From: Sphagnum compactum
Taxonomy: Eukaryota > Bryophyta > Sphagnopsida > Sphagnales
Assembly (NCBI GenBank): GCA_965153455.1
Contig: OZ234500.1
Location: forward strand, 7,564,001 to 7,628,000
Reading direction: 5' to 3'
Length of the DNA: 64,000 nt
The notes under the pieces were generated by a model. It saw nothing but the letters and a program-made list of their open reading frames with translations, was not told the origin of the DNA and did no database searches. Below are positions 1 to 13,579 of this stretch, one piece after another; the first letter of the stretch is position 1; every line of letters begins with the position of its first letter. Position numbers and translations under genes: made by a program.

Positions 1-1785
1 GCGATTTCTCCCAAAACACTGATTTCTTTAAAAAGTTGGCAACTCGAAAACCAAGAAACACATGTAATTTATAATTGTTTTGAAAACAATTCGCCAACTA
101 ACTAAATTTAGCCAAGGAAAATAAAAACAGTTTAGAGATGCCGTTTCATTCAAGACAGCAATTCCGTTGTTGAATGCAACAGGTGTGAGCTAGCGTGTGG
201 GAGGAAAGACTCATCGATCCCAGCCATGGAGTTTTTAAAAGCAAGTCGGGTTTACTTGACCTCCAAAAAGTATTTTTAACCCGGCATAAGGATAAAGTCC
301 TAAAATTGTACAATCAGCAGCTTTACACATGGTGGTTTTGCGTTTGTTGCGATTTCCAAAGCTCTGATAATGATGAGTCGACAGTAGGCCGGAAGCGGGT
401 ACGATTCTTGTTGCGCAATTGTTCTTTTTTGGGTATCCCTCCACTGCATTGGGCAGCCATTCTGTTCTTCACTCTAAACCAATAACCCTAATATTGACCA
501 GCTTAGTTACGCGGCACGCATTACAAGTAATTCTTGTACTTTGCCATGATGAACCACCCACCAACAACTTCCATGGTGGCCACTCTCTGGGCTCTAGAAT
601 TGCTATTATGGCTACAAACGTGTCATACTGTATACATTGTTGGTTATTGTTTCTGTGAAATTAAAGTGCATTCAGCTAATGCTAAATTATGATGGGTGTT
701 GATTTTGTACGATGCAATTATCAAGCCAATGTGTGGTTTTTAGCAACAAATGTCTGCCACCTTTATCATTTTTGACTATTCACCAATTTAGACAATATAG
801 AATTTGATGAATGCTGAAAAACTAAAACTTGCAAATACAAATCTGATCATGCATAGAAATTGCAACATGGATAGAAAACTTGACCACATGCATGACACCG
901 TGACAAAAATCTCAAACTTTCAAACATCCACAAAAACTTGAACATGCAATGATTATACAACACCATGAAAAAAAATTTAAACTTCTCCAAAAAAAATTGG
1001 AATATGCAAAGAATTTGAGCATGAACTGAACATCTTGATAGAAATGTCACACTTGCAAAATAAATAGCAATATGCATAGAAATTGGAAGATGCATAGAAA
1101 AGAAACACATTTACAAAAATGTAATATTCATAATGTGCACATGATACACAACAATTGATCATTCGAATGCATACAAATGTTATATCCACATGTAAATTGC
1201 CATATAATGTAAACATAAACACATTTGATGCACGACAAACCAAATTATATCACACAAAGGAAAAAAAAACAATGTTTACAAATCATTTCCAAGATTTAAA
1301 ACAATTGTCAATATATGATCTTACCAACTATATTAAGTCAAGATTAAATGTTATCTACCAACTATAAGGTAAATATATGCTTCCTATTGTAATTCATTGT
1401 CCAATTTGATATTGATCATTATAAGGGAAATTGTTCATTTTGTAAAAGAGTTGAATGTATATTCAAACAACGAGGTCCAAACGTCCACAAAGCCTATTCC
1501 ACAATTTGGTCTTCATGAACATCAAATTTTTAAAAGTTCTTTCAAGTTCAACCAGATTAAAAGGAGCCACATTTGTCCTTTTTAACTTGTGTTTTTTATT
1601 GTTTCTTTCAAGAATGTTTTTGGAATCTTTTCAAACTATCATTTTAAAGTTTTAAAAAATCTTCAAATTTCGTTAATATTATTATGTTAAGGTTGATTTT
1701 AAACTTTGCCAAAACTATGTCATTTTTTAAAGAATTAAATTGTGTTTTTTGATGTTTCATTACTTCATTACCATATAAAAGCATT
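1..1785. other. AT-rich intergenic DNA, no gene seen
   Basis: No open frame here resembles a known protein and all are short. From about 845 to 1110 the motif atgcatagaaattg and similar words recur at irregular spacing, suggesting a very degenerate tandem array. CpG is scarce and long A/T runs are common, as expected of old methylated repeat DNA. Confidence 0.6.
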
Positions 1786-2605
1786 GGTTATGATGCACTC
1801 CCAAGTCCCTAGTTAGTCCCAAGTTGGACTAACTTGTTCAAGTTGCGGAAAAGGGAGGGACTCAGGGCACGCTCCCAGCCTTCAGCACTAAGAGGGGTAG
1901 AGGGTCGTGCTGAAGCCTCGGGATGGACTAGGAAGAGTGAGAAGTTTTTCACCTACTCAAATCTACATCAAAACCAACCACAAGTTGGTTAGATCACTTT
2001 TTGGATCACTTTGGTGCTAGGACAAGCCACGGGCAACCTTGGACTCACTGACTCACCACGGCCCGGACTTAGGGGAAGTCACCACCTTCCCCCATATATT
2101 ATTCTCTGCAGCTCTCCGTCGAGGCTACATCCGAATGGCACTTTTTCCCGGGACTCCTAAGGAAGAGTCCCGAAACTGTCCAGGTTTGGACTCCCGGGAC
2201 TTTGGGAGCTCATATCTTCCGGCTCAAACCTCTGATTGGAGTGAGGTCTCAACCAAAGTTGTAGCTCTCCTCGAGATCTTTCCAACGGTGTCTCGCACTC
2301 CACCTGCACACACGGGGATCAAGTCGATTTCCGACTTTTAGTGGTCAGGAGAGTCAAACTGCCAGTTTGACTCCCGGCCCTTCTTTTGCCCATAACTTAT
2401 GCTGCAGATCTTCAAATGGCCCATGCGAGGCCATTTTGGATATCTATTCTTCAATACCTTTCCAACGGTATAAAGAACTCTTCAATGCAAAACACCTGCA
2501 ATCGCACTCTGAGTTTTCAGGAGTCCCGAAGGAGTCCAAGTCCCCAACTTTGGGAGTGTGAGTTGCATCCTCACACTTTGCCCAAAGTGGGGTTGCGACA
2601 GGTTA
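1786..2605. mobile_element. Solo LTR of an LTR retrotransposon, with 5-bp target-site duplication
   Basis: The 810-bp element at 1791-2600 starts TGATGCACTCCC and ends GGGTTGCGACA. The reverse complement of the end (TGTCGCAACCCC) pairs imperfectly with the start, giving the TG...CA ends of an LTR. It is flanked on both sides by the pentanucleotide GGTTA (1786-1790 and 2601-2605), a typical integrase-generated 5-bp duplication. The interior is much richer in GC and CpG than the flanks and has no gag/pol frames. No second LTR copy is visible in the window. I therefore read it as a solo LTR left by LTR-LTR recombination. Superfamily (Ty3 or Ty1) cannot be decided from the LTR alone. Confidence 0.82.
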
Positions 2606-4685
2606 CATAACACAAAATGTGTTTTCATGTATTATTTATTCATTAGATTGATATTTTAAAAATTAGATATGTTTATTGATATATTGAAAATAACATTATA
2701 CAAAGATAGGTCCATTTGTAATTCTATGTGATTTTACCTCAAATCATAGTGATTAATTCATGTGAAAATTATTGTTGATTACCTGTTGGGCATTGAACTT
2801 CATTATTATCTTGAAAAATGAAAACTATAGATCACGAATGTTAACATTATTACTTGTCATAGGCCTATCCAATGCAAGCATGTGGAAACATACAACAAAT
2901 TTAGGGTGAAAGCATGGTATTTTATACAAAAAAAGGTTGACGAAAAAATATCAAGTTAAAAAAAAAGCAATCTTTCACAAAAACACATAAAAGTAGATTC
3001 AATTTTTACTTAAATTCCATTTTGACACCATGGTGTTTTCCATTGGGTTTGTATTAAGTTGAATACAAAATTTGAAAAACTTTGGAATAATTAAAGTAGG
3101 GAACAAGTACTTTTGAATTTGACTAGCCAATATGGTGTTCAAAAATACTTTTTCATTAGAAAATTTAATGAATAAATTTGTGTGAAGTTATAACATAAAG
3201 ATCATTGTATATTCAAAAGAAGGAAAATAAATAAATCTCACTTTCTCTTTGGTAAAATCTATTTGACACATATTTGAAACTAATGTTACAACGCAAAAAG
3301 TAGGCTTCAAAAGCTAATTACATTTTTAAAAGTCTATTTGAAACCTACTTTTGGGTTAAAATGAAATCAAAGGAGCCACAAGCATTAATTTACATTACGC
3401 CTTCATGTCTTTTTCCCCAAAATAACTTTTCATACAATTGATTTTTTGAATGATTTTTGCAACTTGTTATGAAAAATGATTGGAATTGCCCCCAATAAAT
3501 CAAAAAACAAATCTCAATATTTTTTTAATAAATATGAATTTGTAAAAATGTATAAATTCATTGCAGATTTTATATTCATCTTGAAAAATGATGATAATTT
3601 GAAATCATACCAAAAAATGTTAAATTTTTTAATTGAATCTAATGTAATATAAATTACAACTTTGTTTCATACATTATGTACATTATACCCCATGTATATG
3701 TGGTAAAGCACTCTTGAAGTTTTGAAATTTTGAATTTTCAAATGTACATATTTTGAAATTTCTATTATATGAGTCCTTTGAAAATTCTTTGTAAAAATAT
3801 CCTTTTTTAATGATAATATTTTTCATTTTCAAAAATCCTTAATTAAACCAAAACTTAAAATTGGTTCAAATGGATTTTTAATTTGAATTTCTTAACATCC
3901 ATTTGTGTTAAAAAAGAATAATGTGCCATGATTACCATGGTTTCAAATGGAAAAAAATTAATAAATTTTTTAATTTTTTATGACAAAATTTGACATCTAA
4001 CACCTTTTGTGGCTCCTTTGACTATGTTTGACCTTTTTACATTGTAAAATTCTTAAAATAATTCATAATAATGAAGAAATATTTTTTTTTTCATCATCTA
4101 ATTAAAAGTATTAAAAGTATAAAAATGTTATGATGGGTTTTAGTCGTACTTTTTCTTAATTTTACAAGTAGACTACCAAGGTAATTAAATTATATATTTT
4201 ATCACATTGCTTTCACCCTTCAATTATTTTCTTCCTCCTTTCATGCATAGCCCCATGGGTGATTTAATTAATTCCATTCAATCCTTTCGTAATTTAATTA
4301 AAAACCTTTCATTGTTTTCATGGTTGAATGCATATTTTTTGACAAATTTTTTTGTTGTTTTGCACATTCCTTAAACAAGGATTAGAACCTTCCTATCCCC
4401 ATGATGTTTCATCAAACTATTTAACTTCGATAATATTTTTTTTTACCTCAATGTTTTTACCATAAATTTTGCATTTCACCTAATCTATTACCCCATTTAA
4501 TTCATAATTTATTCTACCCATGATAAATGTGCAAACTAACATCTTGGAGAAATGTATTATTCTCGTGTTCTTTCCTCTTGTCCTTTTCAACAAAAGAGAA
4601 CATCTTTACTTCATTATCTTTCAAAATCACAGTAGGAACTTCAACTAGGTTTATACTTTTGTTAAAAGATGCAAGAACTTTAACT
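2606..4685. other. Very AT-rich intergenic DNA, no gene seen
   Basis: Frames are short and interrupted on both strands. Long A and T runs dominate. I see no RNA gene, tandem array or transposon end. Confidence 0.6.
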
Positions 4686-4689
4686 AGTT

Positions 4690-5348
4690 AATATATTTGC
4701 CTTTCTTAGATGGCATGGATCTAAGAAAATTCTTTTCATGGAAAAAAAACTTCTTAAACTTGAAACCAAATGCACGAGCGCACGAGTATTCATGATGTAG
4801 TTCATGACACTCTTGTAGCCATCGTGTGAAATGTTGGCTTCCACATGGGACAAAAACAACTACATGCATTCTTTTCATCCATGCCCAACTCCTCTTGTTG
4901 ATGAGTCGACATTGTGCTCACCAAAGATGGCATGTGCACCTTAGCCAATGTTGTCATTGCCGACTCAACACGAACAAATTTATTCCCCCAATCTTGCACA
5001 ATTCAAGGATTTTTTGCCTCTGATGTACTTCAAGCCAAAGAAATGAGCTATCGTGACCAACACCCTATTGAATCATTCCTCCCATTAGCAATTGAGGTAT
5101 TTGGATGTCTACATAAACAAGCCGATGTGTTTTTACATGATTATGTTAATGCCATTTGGAGCTTGAAAGGGCCAAAGGGCCCTCTCTTTCTATCTTGGTT
5201 ACTGACAAAAAATTTCAATCACATTACAAAGGATGCAAGCATTTCCCATCCTAAATCGGGTAGTAGCCATAGGCCTAGCTACTTCCCGACTTCCACCCCT
5301 TCAAAACACACCTCCCATTACCATGACCGACCTACTGCAAGGAGTTAG
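4690..5348 (+). pseudogene. Retroelement-type coding fragment (possible non-LTR C-terminal region)
   Basis: An open frame of 144 codons (4914-5348) continues upstream to about 4800 through stops, where it reads as a degraded Cys/His stretch. The clearest peptides are VDIVLTKDGMCTLANVVIAD (across the first in-frame Met) and FLPLAIEVFGCLHKQADVF. I recognise this peptide family from memory as a repeated coding segment in many plant genomes, often next to reverse-transcriptase-like sequence; no search was run. The VDIVLTKDG and VVIAD acidic/lysine motifs would suit a nuclease-like fold, but that is inference. There is no reverse transcriptase domain, the 5' part contains stops, and the C-terminus trails into low-complexity Ser/Pro/Thr. 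A decayed mobile-element fragment is much more likely than a host gene. Confidence 0.55.
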
Positions 5349-7740
5349 TTTTTGACATGACAAGATTTTGACATCTAGTTTTGACATCCTATAAATTCTC
5401 CCTTTTCTTTTTTCTTATTCCTTTGTACATTTTTCAAATCTATGATGTATTTATGAATAAAGTTTTGTAGGGTTGCAACAAGATGGAAGTTGAAAAGGAG
5501 ACATACTACTAATACCCAAAACCCTTGACACCTAATTTGAAAATAACAAACACAAAGCCAAAATCATTTAAATGTGATAATAACATGCACAAATTCATTT
5601 CTTTTAATCAGGACACTCAAAAATGAAGTTGGGGCAATATAAATTTTTTTTCTTTTACCACCATAGTTGAATATTAAAGTTTTAAGCTCACCCATCACCT
5701 ATCTCACTACCATCAACAACCATATGTCTTAATTTTGATCTCTTAATAATGGGCAACACTAACACAATTTAGCTATGGACCATGGAAAAAAGGAAAAAAC
5801 AAATCTCTAAGTTACTGGGTGATACAACAATTACAAAAGGAAGGAGAGCAAGTTATTGCTCTAATGATTAGACCTTTTGATTTTTGGGGCGGAGGGGGTG
5901 GGGGGGTGATGCAAAACCATAGAATGTTTTATGACTAGTTAAACGGACTATGTGTAAGTGGTCACATGTGATTTTTTGAGAGCTTTAGAGTTTATGACTT
6001 TAGAGGAGAAAGGCCATGTAGACCTTAGTTAGTAAGCAAAATTTGGGCAAAACAAACTTTGTTTTCCTTTGTACTCATAGGAAGGGACTATTTATGTTGA
6101 AACCTAGAGATATTTTTCCATTAAAAAATACATTTATCAATGTTTGGGGTTCTTACATGAAAATAACTTAATGAGTTTTCATACCAAGTTTTTTTCAGTA
6201 TTGATGTTTGTAGTCAAAGTGGCAATCATCCATGGGAAGATTTAGCAAAATATGACTACATAAACTAGATATAATTGACAAGTCTTTAATCATCTTTCTA
6301 TATGTATAATTACATACTTTAAACCAAATATAAAAACCTAGAAACTTTACTATGTTTTTCTCTTATTTCTAATGATTAAAAACTTTCAAAATCAATTTGT
6401 TTTTGACATTTAGTTTTGAGTTTCACTTTTTGATGACATGTCATCAATAAAACAAATGTTGCTACAAACCCATTCACCATTTTGAAAGGCTCCATTGGGA
6501 GAGGCAAAGGCAAAATAGAATGCAACACAAGGCAAGCTTGAAGCCTGCATGAAACATTGGGAGATCTGGTTGGAGCAACCTGAGTGCACACCAGGCCTAG
6601 ACCCAACAAGAACTAATTAAAGGCATAAAGCATAACGCCCATGAGACTTGGGGGGGGAAAAAGGGGGGGGGGGAGTTTCTTTGAAATCCTCATAATACCA
6701 TGCTTGAAACGCCTCTTTCGAGAGCAGCCCTAGAGAGGGGTGAGGAGGTGAGAATCCATAGACCTGTGTTAATAGGTTATAGCAAACCCAATCAATTTTC
6801 TAGTGTGGTTGCTCATGATTTTGTGGCCCACAAGACCACTAATCACTCTTTCCTTCATTGCAAAAGAATGGACTTGTGAATCAAAGAATCTTTGTATGTG
6901 CAATAGGCTTGTGAAAGAGAAACTCATGTTCAGATGTGCTTGTGCCTACCACCTTCATTTCCAGGTAGCAATGCATTTGTTTCATGGCTGCTGTGCAATG
7001 AAGACATATAACCATTCGCCCACCAGTGGCTTTGGATAGATTGGAGGGATGGGCGACTGTCCTTGTAACACGCATTTGCTCTATTTGGGCTGTTGTTTAT
7101 GGGTTGAATTACAGGACATGAACCCTATTTTTGGACAAGTTGGATCCAGGGTTTGTTTTTCAAATCCCCAGCATTAATTACCATTAACTGGCTACTGTCC
7201 TAAGTGGGCTAGGTTTAGATGTGGCTAATTTATTCTAATTTCGAAGATGTTGAAAAAAAGCCCTAAAATTTTTCGTGTTTTTTTCAGTTTTTGAAAAAAA
7301 ATTAGGCAAGTTTGCAAAACACTAGTTGAGTCATCCCATACAGACAGGCCGACTGGGCACCAGAGCATGTTTGGGTTGTTCAGGTCTTCAGAGGTTGAAG
7401 TACAAGACAAGCCAGGGAATAGATTCCTGGGTCTCATTGGACCATTCAGTTGCTTAGAGGATGAATCACACAGCCTCCCAAATGATTAGTGGTTGATTGT
7501 GGTCTACCGGGCCATCTATCTGCTTTATGCATTTGAGTAGTACAGTGATTGCCAATTTGTAGGTCACTCATTAAATGCATTATTGGGCTGAAGTTCATCT
7601 GTTTAGGGCTTGAGTGTCTCATTTGAAGGGGATTTTGTTGCATGATGAGAATTGAGATCTAGTCACAAGAACGAGTGCTTAATATTTCCATAGGTTAATT
7701 ATGCATATTGTTCTTAGTGTAATGACAATCGGATATTTAC
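5349..7740. other. Intergenic DNA, no gene seen; two G-runs
   Basis: No credible coding frame. Two G-rich runs interrupt otherwise AT-rich sequence, at about 5886-5907 and 6651-6673. They could form G-quadruplexes or be assembly-sensitive homopolymers. Nothing else identifiable. Confidence 0.55.
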
Positions 7741-9240
7741 CACTTTTTTCCCGTGTTTCTTTTTGGACACAAACCCAAAACTCCATTGCAAATAGAGAAA
7801 CAATACACAGCAAGGTCAGGGGGGCCTCTCACAAGAAATTATCACTAGCAAGTGGTTGATAATATCACCTAACTTTTCTGCGGTCTCTAGGCATGGTGTG
7901 GACTCCACACCGTGTCAAAGGCCACCAACAAATTACCTTTGTTTTCTCTAGTTTTAATGCTTATCATGCAACGTAAACATGCTGCCACTAATGAATGGCT
8001 AGTACATAGGTAACAACTGCGGTTGGATATTTGCACTTAGTGCACACTATACTTGCTGAGCATGTGTGAGAAACAGTATGGGCTGGATGGTGTGCGGACA
8101 GGAAAGGGTTCTTGTTTATAGTACAGTCCCATATCTAACCACACAGTGGTTAGCTATGTACTAGCCATTCCAGTGTATCTACTTATCCAGGAGTCACATA
8201 GTCCCTTACTCACCTACCTACAAAGATATTCGGAACCACTTGCACTCCCTACCTACTTATGATAATTTACCCATTTACATAGGGAGTCACCTAATAAGAG
8301 ACCTAGGAAGTAGGAGGGTTTACAGGATAAGTTACTTTCCACCTTCTTAACACAATAGTGACTCATACACAATTGAGTCACAATATGTTTCCAGTCGATA
8401 CCAGTCGTTGCATCACATAAGCCATGCTCAATGCTGATAAGGCAAAGAGAGAACTGAATCATACATTTCTTGGAGCTGCATTAAGAGCAAACCTTGTGTT
8501 GGCACGGTAGAAGTGCCCAACATTGTCCGAATAAGCATAGCAAGTAAGTTAGATTTCGAATTTATTGTACACAATTTTTTCTTACGTTATAAGAGAATTA
8601 TGAAACTTAACTTTAGTTGAAGCTGATTTTTTTAATTCTTTTTCAGATACTTATGAATTTGTGAAGAATTGTGTGAAGGGTTTGAAGTTTACCTCCCATT
8701 TCTTTAGGGGCTATGCTTCAAGTGACTGGTGGAGGTTTCGGTACTTAGTGGTTCCCTTACGTCCTTGTGGCCCACCTCATTTGGGTTGTTAGCTTGCATG
8801 TACTTTGATCTTTGCCCCTTGTTTCTTTTTCTCTCCCTTGCTTGGGTGCTTTCTTTTTATAAAGTTTGGCAGGGTTTCATCATCGTTTGATGGATTGTCA
8901 ATAGGCTTCTTTGTGACAATGAACTACCTCAAACCCTCAAAAGAAGGCTTTGAAAATGGTCAAAGAAAGATCCTAATACTGAAATAGCATGTGCGAGAAT
9001 TGGGATCTTAAATGGGTTGCATTCAAAAGACATTAATGAGGGAAAACAAAAAAAAAACAACCACCTATAAAAGTCAGGCTAACATCATCTATAAGGCACC
9101 TAAACAAATAGACTGTAGTCTTAAATCACAAGCCCAAGTCTTATTATGTGGCTTTTAAAATGACCTAGACTAACATATACTAGGCATTCTCAAACAAGTT
9201 GAACAATCATAGGTATGGGAGTAGGGCTCACTACTTAGGA
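7741..9240. other. Intergenic DNA with repeated CTAC-rich words, no gene seen
   Basis: The stretch at 8100-8280 (phrases such as cttactcacctacctac and ccatatctaaccacacagtggttag) resembles 9340-9540, which has ctacctaccaac and cctatctacctac. This suggests two decayed copies of one repeat flanking a roughly 1-kb spacer. Frames are short and unrecognisable. Confidence 0.4.
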
Positions 9241-9263
9241 TTGATTTAGGGGCTGATCAAAGG

Positions 9264-9925
9264 GCCACAGTGAACCAGCACCCACCAGTGCACCATGAAG
9301 GATGAATGGTAAATGGTCATAAAACAGTTTTCCGTTGGGTTCCAATTCCCTAGCTAATCATGGTGGTTAGCTCAGTTGCTTTTCTTTTCTACCTACCAAC
9401 TGACGACCCACAAGCAGTTTGTGGGTAGGTGAGTAGAAAAACAGCCGTTTACTTATGTACGAACTATAAACCATCTACTTACCTAGTGGTTATCTATTTT
9501 CCTACCTATCTACCTACATATGAGACCTATTTCTTACAGAAGTGGTTACCAAGGTGAAACCAAATATTAACTCCGTTAAGGTTCATCCACAACTGAGTAA
9601 TAACAGGCGTTCCAGTGGATGATGTGCTGGTGGGTGCTGGTTCACTGTGGCTGAAATGAAGGTTACTCCAATTTACATCCATAACCTATTATCCTCTGTA
9701 CTGACCTACAGACTCTATATCCCTTTACAGGATAGGGTACCAAAGTGAAGCCTGACCCGAACTTAGTTAGGGTTCACCCCAACCGAGTCATTACATGCTT
9801 CCAACGGATGTTGTGCTGGATGATGTGCTGGTGGCTGCCTACTCAGTTGATGTTCATCCACAACTGAGTCATAACATGGTTCTAACATGATGCATGGGTT
9901 GTTGCTGTTGGTTCACTCTGGGCCT
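9264..9925. mobile_element. Inverted-repeat element cluster (non-autonomous DNA transposon-like)
   Basis: A perfect 25-bp inverted repeat joins 9264-9288 and 9627-9651; the left arm starts GCCACAGTGAACCAGCACCC. The enclosed unit is about 388 bp and non-coding. Downstream, partial repeats of the right-hand part recur at 9735-9850 and 9840-9925 (gttcatccacaactgagtca, gtgctggtgg and ttggttcactctgggcc). This suggests tandem or nested copies of one terminal region. I could not identify a target-site duplication, so the superfamily is open. Confidence 0.55.
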
Positions 9926-10634
9926 AATTTCTTCCATTTAAAATCCCTATTCCAAAGGGATAGTACATACACGAGATATTAATACTTAAACCTTGTGGAA
10001 CATTCAAGTACTCCATGGCTAAGGGGAAGGCTGTGGAGCTAAGCGGTTGGAAAATTGAAATCCCAACTGGACCCACCCTTCTCCTCATGCTCTGCGAGGA
10101 CAGTCTGCCATGCACCCTGGTGGTTAGGGCTGAGGCATTCACCAGTCTCTAGTTATGATTTATCAATAAAGTGCAAATCACAGAAGGGCCATGCCATCAT
10201 TGTCTTTGTATGCAAGTATTTCAATTAAAAGTGCAAACACACATAGTAATCCAAGCATTGGATTCAGATAATTAAAAATGAAAGAGGAAAGATTCAATTC
10301 CATAATCTTAATATAATGCATACAAGTTTCTCCAATATGATTTTCTTCATCTTTTGACAATCATTTTTAATTTGGTTGTTCAATGTATATGTTATCTAGT
10401 AGTGAATATTTATTTTAAAGTATCTTTTTTAAATCAAAAATCATGAAAGGTATTACAAAAATTAATGATATTTTTTACTAAATTTTTCATAAAATATCAT
10501 CCCAAGTATAAAATTATGAAATTCTTGAAGATGTTTTTTAAAATATTTCATTCACATTAATTTTCAAATAATTTTCCTTTTAAAACTTCCATATTTTTGA
10601 AGATTAATTATTTAGAGAATGAAATATATTTTTA

Positions 10635-10765
10635 AAATTTAAACCAAAAAAATCATCAAATTTCACCAAAATTGTCACCATAATAATGCACCAAATTTCA
10701 CTAAAATTGTCACCAAAATAATGGCTCCAAAATTCACCCAAGTTGCACCAAAATTGGTACGAAAG
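10635..10765. repeat. Degenerate tandem repeat, about 36 bp, roughly 3 copies
   Basis: The word caaatttcac(c/t)aaaattgtcacca is repeated with changes at about 10658, 10690 and (as ccaaaattcacccaagttgcacc) 10728. On the minus strand this yields an apparent 93-residue frame that is a by-product of the repeat, not a gene. Confidence 0.5.
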
Positions 10766-11514
10766 TAGTACACCAAAAATCAACAAATGTGTCAAACCCC
10801 AAATGAGTTCACAAACTCTAAGAAATACACAGATTTGAACATCCAAATATAGAGTTACTATGGGTTCCCCTTTGCCCCCATACATATAGGTTAGAAGACT
10901 ATGACTTTGGGCAATGAATATGGGTTTAAAGTGGTGCCATTACAAACACCTTGAGAACCATAATGAGAAAGGAACTTCAAAATAATCTCATCCCCCTTTT
11001 TTTTTCCTCATAAAGGGCAAGTTACTTTTAGACTCATATGACACATGTCCTTCATGCACTTGCCTTAAGGCATAGACCAACAAAAATCTCTTTTCAATTA
11101 GTTAGTGGTGTCTAAAACCATGTTGGTGGTTAAACAAAAATTTGGTGACCAAACATTCAAAGCTCAAAACCTTATTAAACTTCAGCAACCATTTGAGGCT
11201 TGATGTTTTATAGCTCTTCAGTGTTGATTCCCAAGTCCGAACTCGCAATGTTGTTTTCTTTTCATCTTGTGTTGTTCAATGTTTAGTGACTATAATGTGC
11301 AACTTACAACATTCAAGATTCATCATTCAAGGATGAACATTTAGGTCGTCTAAAATACAACAAGTACGAGGGTCATTGATAACATTCAAACAAAGATTCA
11401 AAATATCTTCATTTCGATTACCAAATATGCATTGATCTACCATCTATGTAGTACAAAATGATGAATGGTAGAATCGCACAATGTGGTTTTCTTGAATTAA
11501 TTATTGTTGGGATG

Positions 11515-11705
11515 AATGGGTTTGATTGGCAAAACTTGAATGTGAACGAAGCATGGGCTTGACTGGTGAAGCTTGAGCATGAATGAGGCCCAAGCTTCAT
11601 CGGCAAAACTTGAACGTGAATGGGGCCTAGGTTTGATCAGCGAAGCTTGAGCATGAACAAAGCTCAGGTTTGATGGACGAAACTTGAATGGGGCCCAAGC
11701 TTGAA
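11515..11705. repeat. Minisatellite, about 37-bp unit, five degenerate copies
   Basis: Units begin (a)aaacttgaa or aagcttgagcatgaa and end near ggtttgat(g/c)(a/g)gc. Starts lie at about 11532, 11569, 11605, 11643 and 11680. Alternate units look more alike (aaacttgaa versus aagcttgagc), so the true higher-order period may be about 74 bp. Short frames on the minus strand come from the repeat. Confidence 0.65.
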
Positions 11706-13579
11706 CCTTGAGTTGCAATGTTGGGATTTAGGAATCAAAATTTGATGGTGCTCAATCCTTCAAAGCTCATCACTCCACCTTGAAATGTAGGAAAGTTCTT
11801 CAAACCTTGCCTTTTTTTTTTTCTTTGCACTTTTTTGTGTGTGCATTGTGCACTCAACATTGAACCAGTGAGTCATCCATGCTTATGCTTCAAGAATCGA
11901 AAATCAAATTGGTCTAAAATTTGAATTCAAGGTTGTGCATGTGATTTTGTCACTTAAAAATTTGTGTGTGATTTTGTCACTTTGGAATTTGTGTGTGATT
12001 CTATCATTATGTGTTAACTTTTGAATGTTGACTAAATTGGAATCTATTGATCCAAATCTAGAGGTTAAACTACTTCTTTAAAATCTAAATGGCATCAAAA
12101 TTGAAACCTACTCCCAATTTCAAAGTCAAATCTTTATTGAGAGAATAGTCATTGTTTTAAATTCATAACCCAAAGAGGTTAAATCTAGTGCACATGGAAA
12201 AAAGTGTAATGCTTGCAACTTTAAACATAGGCCTAATCCTATTATTGTTGAAATCTAAAATGACCTAGAATTTCCTCTTTTGTCCCTTCAATCTTAGAAT
12301 CTAAACCTTCATGATATTAATGTTGAAACAATAAATAGTTTAATTAGAAAAAAAACTAAAAAGTCATGAATAGATGTAGTGAGGAAGTTCCAAGATGTCT
12401 GGTTTATGAAAATGCCATTTCATGAAGCTATTTTTTATGCAACTAAAAATCAATCAATTGTGAGATGTAAAATATGCACAAAGATAAAGGAAAAAAAAAA
12501 GGGTGTTAGTCCCAAAGTGGGATTCACTTGAATAACATGCGGGGAAGAAAAAGAATGAAGAAGGTTCCAAGCGTGATTTGGATACCCCCTTTGAAACACT
12601 AAGGACTCACTCCTAGGACTCTCAAATTCACCTTTTTCTTCATTTTTCCTATGACATGTCTTAGATTTCCCCTTTTTTTCTCATGTCAAATGAAATAGTT
12701 TTGTTCCAAATTTTATATAAACATCGTAAATTTATTTATTTTTCACTTATAAAAGTAAAAATAGTAAAATTTAACCAATGTGGGCCATGTTCCATCAATG
12801 GCCCAAAATTCTTTAAAATTTCACTTTTATAAGACACTTGGTTTTTGTCATACATTTTACATACATTAGTACCTAAAGTGTTTGTGGTAAGAATCTTGGG
12901 CCAAAAATTTTTTTTTAAAACATTTTTATAAATCCTTGAACTTTTTTTTCTCAAGAGACAAAGTCCTGGGTTTTTTCTAGGACTTGATAAGAATCCTAAA
13001 ACTTGTTCAAATTCGACATGCTATGCATATAATAATACCTTAGTAATGTATCTATTGATGAGAAAATCCAACTTTCAATATGAATGTGCCATTAAGTTAC
13101 TACAACATATTTAAATGAAAGGGTCCATGGATATAAAAAGAAATGGTCCTTTTTGGTACCCCAACCCTATTTTGACCCATAAGGGGTTAAAGTTGTGGAT
13201 GTCAAATGTGTACATGCCATTAAGAAAAATAAAATTGTTTCAATGAATTGCCCTTCTATTTTGGAATAAATTCAAGGTGGATTTGAAGGGCAAAACAAAA
13301 ACAAGGTGAACTAATCTGCTTCTATATTCATGTTTTTGGCCCAAGGAAAGCCCATGACTGATTACAAAGATTTAAGGCCCCTATATGAGTTTTTGAAATT
13401 GAAAAACATTCCTAGGAAACTTTGGAATGATTCTTCAAGTTAAGAGATTGTGAACATCTCCACTATCCAGTTTTGGCATCCATTAAAATTATTATCAAGG
13501 GGCCAAGTTTGTGACCTTAACATATGATGAAGTTATTATTCTAGATAATTAAAGTTGGATTCATAGATATTGTGTCCAA

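Larger units (their letters stand above)
10130..13570. other. AT-rich intergenic DNA, no gene seen apart from two tandem arrays
   Basis: No supported coding region. Two tandem arrays inside this interval are listed separately. At 11816-11835 a T-rich run precedes a GT-rich stretch. Transposase-like peptides begin only near 13580. Confidence 0.5.
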
